DNA from: Paramecium octaurelia | Lineage: Eukaryota; Ciliophora; Oligohymenophorea; Peniculida; Parameciidae | Assembly: GCA_905182995.1 (NCBI GenBank) | Contig: CAJJDP010000050.1 | Location: 4,877-68,876 of the forward strand | Length of the DNA stretch: 64,000 nt | Reading direction: 5' to 3' | Shown: positions 59,165 to 64,000 of the stretch, piece after piece | How the letters are laid out: every line of letters begins with the position of its first letter | How positions within the stretch are numbered: the first letter of the stretch is position 1 | The notes under the pieces: model-generated | Database searches by the model: none | Seen by the model: only the letters and a program-made list of their open reading frames with translations | Told to the model about the DNA's origin: nothing | Program-made: the position numbers and the translations under genes

Positions 59165-59767
59165 TCATTTACATTAACTTACATACATAGCATCCAAATC
59201 AGCTTTTACAGAATTGTATTCTGATAAAAGTTTATGATAATCTTTATTTATTTTAATAAACTTCTTTTTCCAAGTATTATCCTCCTAACTCTCTTATTGT
59301 AGTTGTTATTCTTAATTATATATAACTTAGTTTAATTATTCAATTCTTAAGTCTCTTTCTCTTAATAAAATTTCAAAAAGAGTATTATCCTTCTAAACTC
59401 TATCTAACCGTTCAAGAGTTACTTAATTTAAATTTTCAAATTACTTTATCCTGTTGTCCATTTCATTTTAGACTTATTCTCGAAATTCATCGAATTATAT
59501 TTTCTTTAAATTCAAAGAGTTTTATAATTATTCAATTTCTAAGTCTGATTCTTTGATATGCTATTTTTATTATTCAATTTGCAGCTACAATTTTTTACAT
59601 TTCCCACATTCTTAATTTTCAGCATTACTTTTCACTTCTTCATTTATCTTTTTTAATTAGGCCAATTCGTTTGCTTATTTTTTGCATAATTATTCTAATC
59701 CTTAATATCTGCTAATTAAACTTTGATAATCAAATTGAAGCCTTACTATGTCCTTTGGAATTTGCAT
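59165..59767 (-). CDS. single-exon coiled-coil protein
   Basis: 200 residues, ATG 59767 (MQIPKDIVRLQFDYQSLISR) to TGA 59165-59167. Almost entirely coiled coil (KANELAQLKKINEEVK-like heptads; RIEQLNQVIYNQEQQLQQES), with a C-x2-C pair (ECGKCKKL). Its stop is only ~15 nt from the convergent gene's stop. Possibly cytoskeletal. Confidence 0.75.
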
Positions 59768-60243
59768 TTACATATAATAATTCGTTAAATAAAAATTAAT
59801 TAAATTTTATCATTTTGATCCCCTACATATTTCTAGAACTTCCCCAAGATTAATCAAAAAAATTTATTAAGAAAGTTTGAATTTCTAGATTCATAAAAAT
59901 GAAATCTCACGTTATTTCAATAATCTTAGAGTGAATGAATATCCAATTAATTCATAAAGATGATAGTATTCATATCGATAATTATGTAACCTTTCATACA
60001 ATTAAATGAAAAAGAATTTAATTCTGTCAACATATAGACCAAAATAAAACGTTTTATTATAAAAATATATCAATAATTAAACATCTTGAAAATAAATTTA
60101 AGGTTAAGTTGAAATTAAAAATGGAGATTATTTGGAATAAAAATAGACTATAAATCATCAAACTAATATCTAAATATTCTTCTTAAATTCATGATATAAT
60201 AGAAGGAGATTTAATATGAATATGATTAATAAATGAAAAATAA
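59768..60243. other. intergenic, no gene seen
   Basis: About 475 AT-rich bases between two minus-strand coiled-coil genes; short frames only. Confidence 0.5.
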
Positions 60244-63200
60244 TCAAATAAGATCTTCAGAATCTTAAATTTATTGTTGCTACTATTAGTATTACTACTT
60301 GTAGATTTCATTTTTATTTTAAACTAATACTAATTTGTTGAGTATTATTTCAGTAGATTGCCTTAATTTGCTTAAATATTATAAGACCTATGATTTTTTT
60401 GTTAATTCTTCAATTTTTAATTGATTTTATTTTTGCTTAATGTCTAAAATGATATTTTTTAATAATATCATTAATTATTCATAATTATCTTATATTTTAT
60501 TAATCTTTTAATTTTATTCCTAAATTAACTTTTACATTATTATTTCTTTCTTTTTTGAAACAGGATTGCTTTCATTCTCTAAAACTAATTATTATTTTTT
60601 AATTTTATCTTTAGGCTTTTTATGTTCTTTTTATTTTAAAAATGACTGCACTTTAAGAATATTCAATGGACTATATTGTTAAAACTAACCTTCAATATTA
60701 GACATTTGTTAAATATTTTACTTGTATTATTATAATTCCTATTTTAATAATGCATTTTAAGCACGCAATTATTTTAGCTCATCATTGTCTAAGTATGAAA
60801 CAAAAAAATACTTTGCGATTATTTTAATTCGTTTATTTATTTCCAAAGCAATTCATTTTATTCTTTTAACTAAATTTATTCAGTGTATTCAGATTCATCA
60901 AATTATCTAATTAGAGGAATATGATTTTCTTCTTCTACTGTTTCTAATTATTCACAATCTTCCTATTAATCTACCTGAATAAATTATTATTATTTTAATT
61001 ATTGATCTAGATCCCTAATTTTTAACTCATATTATTCAATAAGTTAATTTTACTCTTAAATTTTTTTATTGAAATCTTCTATAATAGTATCATTAACATT
61101 TTTAATGTTTTATGCTAAAGATTCTCTTTTGCTTCTTATTTTTTCTTTTTAGGTGGTAATTTACTATATTTGTTCTTTAAGAGATGAATTTTCAAGTTCC
61201 AATTAAATTATTTGTTCTTTCTCTAATATTTTTTTTTTTTCGCTTTGTTCTTATCTTTGTTTCATCAGAAGCAAACTATCATACTTTGACTGCAAGATTT
61301 CATACTATTATCTTAACTTTTATATTGAATTACTTTAAATCATCGCTACTCTGAATTTAATTGTGGTATATTGATTTTCTGACAGTTTTTTATTTTAATT
61401 ATTCTTCCGAAGCTTTCTGTAAAACCAACTATTCTTCTAGGTTTAATTTTTCAGAGTTTAATTTATTCAATTCTAATTTATGTTGTTTTAGATCATTGTG
61501 CAAGATTTCAATTTGATTTTAATGGGACAAATTTGTCTCTTGATAATTCAAGAAACAGTTGACTAATATATTGATATTTTTTTGTACTTAATTATTAAAC
61601 TTTAACATCCTTTGAATTAATTGCATTTAGGTTTCCAGAGACAAGTTAAGTAAGGTTCTCCCATTCTTACAATTATTCTTTTATTTAAGCAAATTCATCC
61701 TTCTTCTAGAATGCCTCTCTTTGACTTGCTACCCTTTGGATATAATACATATTATTACTGTAATTAGTGGATTTCTTGTTTCAATTAGTTATTTTCATTA
61801 AGTAATTATTAAGCATTATTTTCATTGAATGTTGTTTTTTAATTTTAGAATTGGATTTATTCTAATTGAATTGTTAATTATTGAATTTAATCCCTCAAAT
61901 CTTGTTCGTTTTATTCACATTTAGTTAACTTTTATTGATCATATTCATTTTTTTACAATAATTCTTTAACTTAATTAAATGCATTTTCATATTTTTATCT
62001 AAGATATATTAATTTGCATACTTACTTTTCTTAATTTAATGTTTCTTGCAATTCATTTTTCTCTTTTTCCATGACCTAGATTTTTTACTTGTAAATTTCT
62101 TGAGCTTATTTATAATTTGTTATCGTATCTTCCAAAAATTATTGATCCTTTAGTTATTCCTTCAATGAATCAATCTCATATCTAAATATAAAACAATATT
62201 ACTGATTTTCATCAAGTAGCTTAGCAGATTCAGTAACAATTTAATCGTTAGATTCTTTAAGGTTTCTTATAGAAAATTAACCTATTATAAATACTTATAT
62301 TCTTCGGAGATGATGAAATTATCATGCTTCAATTATGTATTAAGTTCTACGATCTCATTTATATATTACCTACGAGATTGATAAATTCAATATCTACTTT
62401 AATTAATCATTTTCTCTTAAAATTTCTTCGGTATCCGATTGGTTTATGAGAATAGTCGAAGGTTTCAATTTTAACGCTTAAATCTCTTCTTTTAGTTCAT
62501 TAATTTCATTTAAGTATTAATTTGTTTTTTTTTGGAGTAAATCTTTTTGATCTTCTAAATCCTTTATTTTTTCCTCGGTTTCTTCTTAATTTTAGGATTC
62601 CTCCTTCAATTCTTCATATTACTTTCTAAGATTTAATGATATCTCCATACTTTAATTTTTCAAATTGAGTTATTTAATTAGCTTAAATAGAGATCTATTA
62701 TTCTAATTTAAATATTTGATGTGCATAATTTGAACTTTCAGCTTAAATGGCTTTCAACTTTTGGTTTTCAGTTTCCAAGGTATTGATTTAATGCTTATAG
62801 AGGTCTATTTATCTGTTTTTACTATGAAGAATGAATTACTTTTAATATTATTAGATTTCTTCTTTGTTATCTTCAACTTGCTCCATTTATTTTTCATTTA
62901 TCATATTTTCCATATCAGCTTACAATGTGCTTATTTGTTGTTGTAATTTGAGTGTTAATTCTTTCTCATTTTGTATCTACGTTTTGAGAGTAATAATTTC
63001 ATTTCTGTTACAATTAAAAATATTACTCTTTTGTTTAAATTAGCTCATCTGCTATTTAGTTTTATGATTCTTTAATTTCACTTTATTAGCTTCCTTTTTC
63101 CATCAGAAGTTAATCATAATCGTAATTCAACTATTTCAATTAATCTTATAATTGGCTAATCAATCTTTGTTGATATTGCAAATAGAAATTACTTCATCGA

Positions 63201-63413
63201 TTCAGATTCTGAGAAGCCGGCCTTGAGTTTTGCAATGGTTTGGTCTCTTTCCTCGATTTCACTGTTGTAAAACTCTTCCTTTTCATCTGCATCTTACTTT
63301 TATCTAATAGATTATGATAATAAATAGGAGTACTGGCTTAATTCTAATTGTAGTTGACGAATTTCCTCTTTTAGAGTTTAGATCTGGGCTTCAGATGGTG
63401 GAGTTTAACTCAT
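60244..63413 (-). CDS. long coiled-coil protein (~1,000 residues)
   Basis: Starts MSQTPPSEAQIQTLKEEIRQ. Nearly continuous coiled coil of Gln/Lys/Glu/Leu heptads (QQQISTLQADMENMINEKQM; HQINTLETENQKLKAIQAES). The tail is poly-Gln, then DSEDLI before TGA 60244-60246. Several tiny introns are needed; not all were placed exactly. The layout suggests a centrosomal, basal-body or Golgi-tether scaffold; no domain decides between these. Confidence 0.75.
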
Positions 63414-63505
63414 TTGAAAGGAAATAAAATAAATTAACTAAAAAAATGAGAAATTAGAAGATTGATAGAATGGTGATAACTTTTGATTGATGTTATTTTA
63501 ATAGA

Positions 63506-64000
63506 TCATGCTCCCTTGAGTTATGATTTGACGTAATCTTAGAATCTTGGTTAGTTGAGCAATTCTAAGGCTTAGTTGGCAGCGTTGATTTCCTTGTTGT
63601 ATTCTGCAACGGTGGCATTGTAGACATCAGTGGCAAAGGCATAGTCATCGTTTTCAGCTTACAATTATCCATTGAGGGTTTCCAAGTCAGCATCTAGTTC
63701 ATCGATGAGGTCAAGAGTTTATTCAATCTTGGCTAAATTGGATAGAAATTTAGATAGTACTGGCATTAGCTTCGATTTCGGCATTCTTAACAACAACTGC
63801 TCTTTAGAATTCAGCATGTTCTTGGTTTAATTAGACGACTTAGGCGTTGAAATCAGTGACAGCTTAAGCTTCGTCAGCAGTGATTTAGTTGAGTGAATCA
63901 ACCAATTCAACTCTCAAATTATTGAAAGCAACAACAATCTATCATTTAAGTTGTTAGAATTACATCTCTAAGAGCACCTTAGTCAGCAAAGTTAGATTCA
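63506..64000 (-). CDS. trichocyst matrix protein, C-terminal part (partial)
   Basis: Cut by the right edge. Reads NFADQGALRD, then [80 protein letters not shown] and ends FQDYVKSQLKGA at TGA 63506-63508. The Ala/Asp/Gln-rich helical repeats and endings match trichocyst matrix proteins. Introns 63939-63963 (25 nt) and 63733-63760 (28 nt). Base composition is visibly less AT-rich than neighbours, typical of highly expressed TMP genes. Confidence 0.85.

Overview
The window is ciliate somatic (macronuclear-type) DNA and fits Paramecium best. It is strongly AT-rich. Real genes read TAA and TAG as glutamine and stop only at TGA. Genes are broken by tiny GTA...TAG-type introns of about 20-33 nt, and spacers are often only tens of bases. 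All coding calls below use that code. Under the standard code most of these genes look shattered.

Layout. 1-3.2 kb: end of an unknown gene, a decayed Cys-rich gene relic, then SEC61 alpha. 3.2-9.1 kb, minus strand: a coiled-coil protein, an AK7-type adenylate kinase, a Gln-rich coiled-coil protein, NAC beta/BTF3 and ribosomal eL37. 9.1-12.3 kb, plus: three small unknown proteins and an ATG8-like gene carrying an in-frame TGA. 12.4-14.8 kb, minus: a secreted class-3 lipase and a kinase-like MORN protein. 14.9-21 kb, plus: a formin and a Cache-like membrane protein. 21.5-25.2 kb: a small protein, a PH-like relic, a coiled-coil protein, a LITAF-domain protein and a second lipase. 25.2-38.4 kb, plus: SBDS with a zinc finger, a giant multi-pass membrane protein, a coiled-coil gene that runs without a stop into mitochondrial bL27, the splicing factor SNW1/SKIP and cytosolic aspartyl-tRNA synthetase. 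38.6-49 kb: membrane and Cys-rich proteins, a Dpy-30-like protein, a coiled-coil alpha-kinase and an SF-assemblin. 49.6-52.9 kb: a trichocyst matrix protein and an SCP-type phosphatase. 53.1-54.8 kb: a metallothionein-like gene made of tandem 87-nt units. 56.4-64 kb: ribosomal eL33, a MUL1-like RING ligase, a selenocysteine tRNA, two coiled-coil genes and the C-terminus of a second trichocyst matrix protein.

Housekeeping themes are protein biogenesis (SEC61, NAC, SBDS, eL37, eL33, bL27m, AspRS, SNW1). Ciliate cell-biology themes are cilia and basal bodies (AK7, SF-assemblin, coiled coils) and secretory trichocysts.

The most striking item is the minus-strand gene at 53116-54834. In the ciliate code it encodes 572 residues, 171 of them cysteine: 18 uninterrupted 29-residue units with CKC-x5-CKC and further C-x-C motifs, plus partial units at both ends. 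I read it as a giant concatenated metallothionein. The second is a well-formed tRNA-Sec, which implies UGA has a second meaning in this organism. No transposon, virus-like element or CRISPR array was seen.
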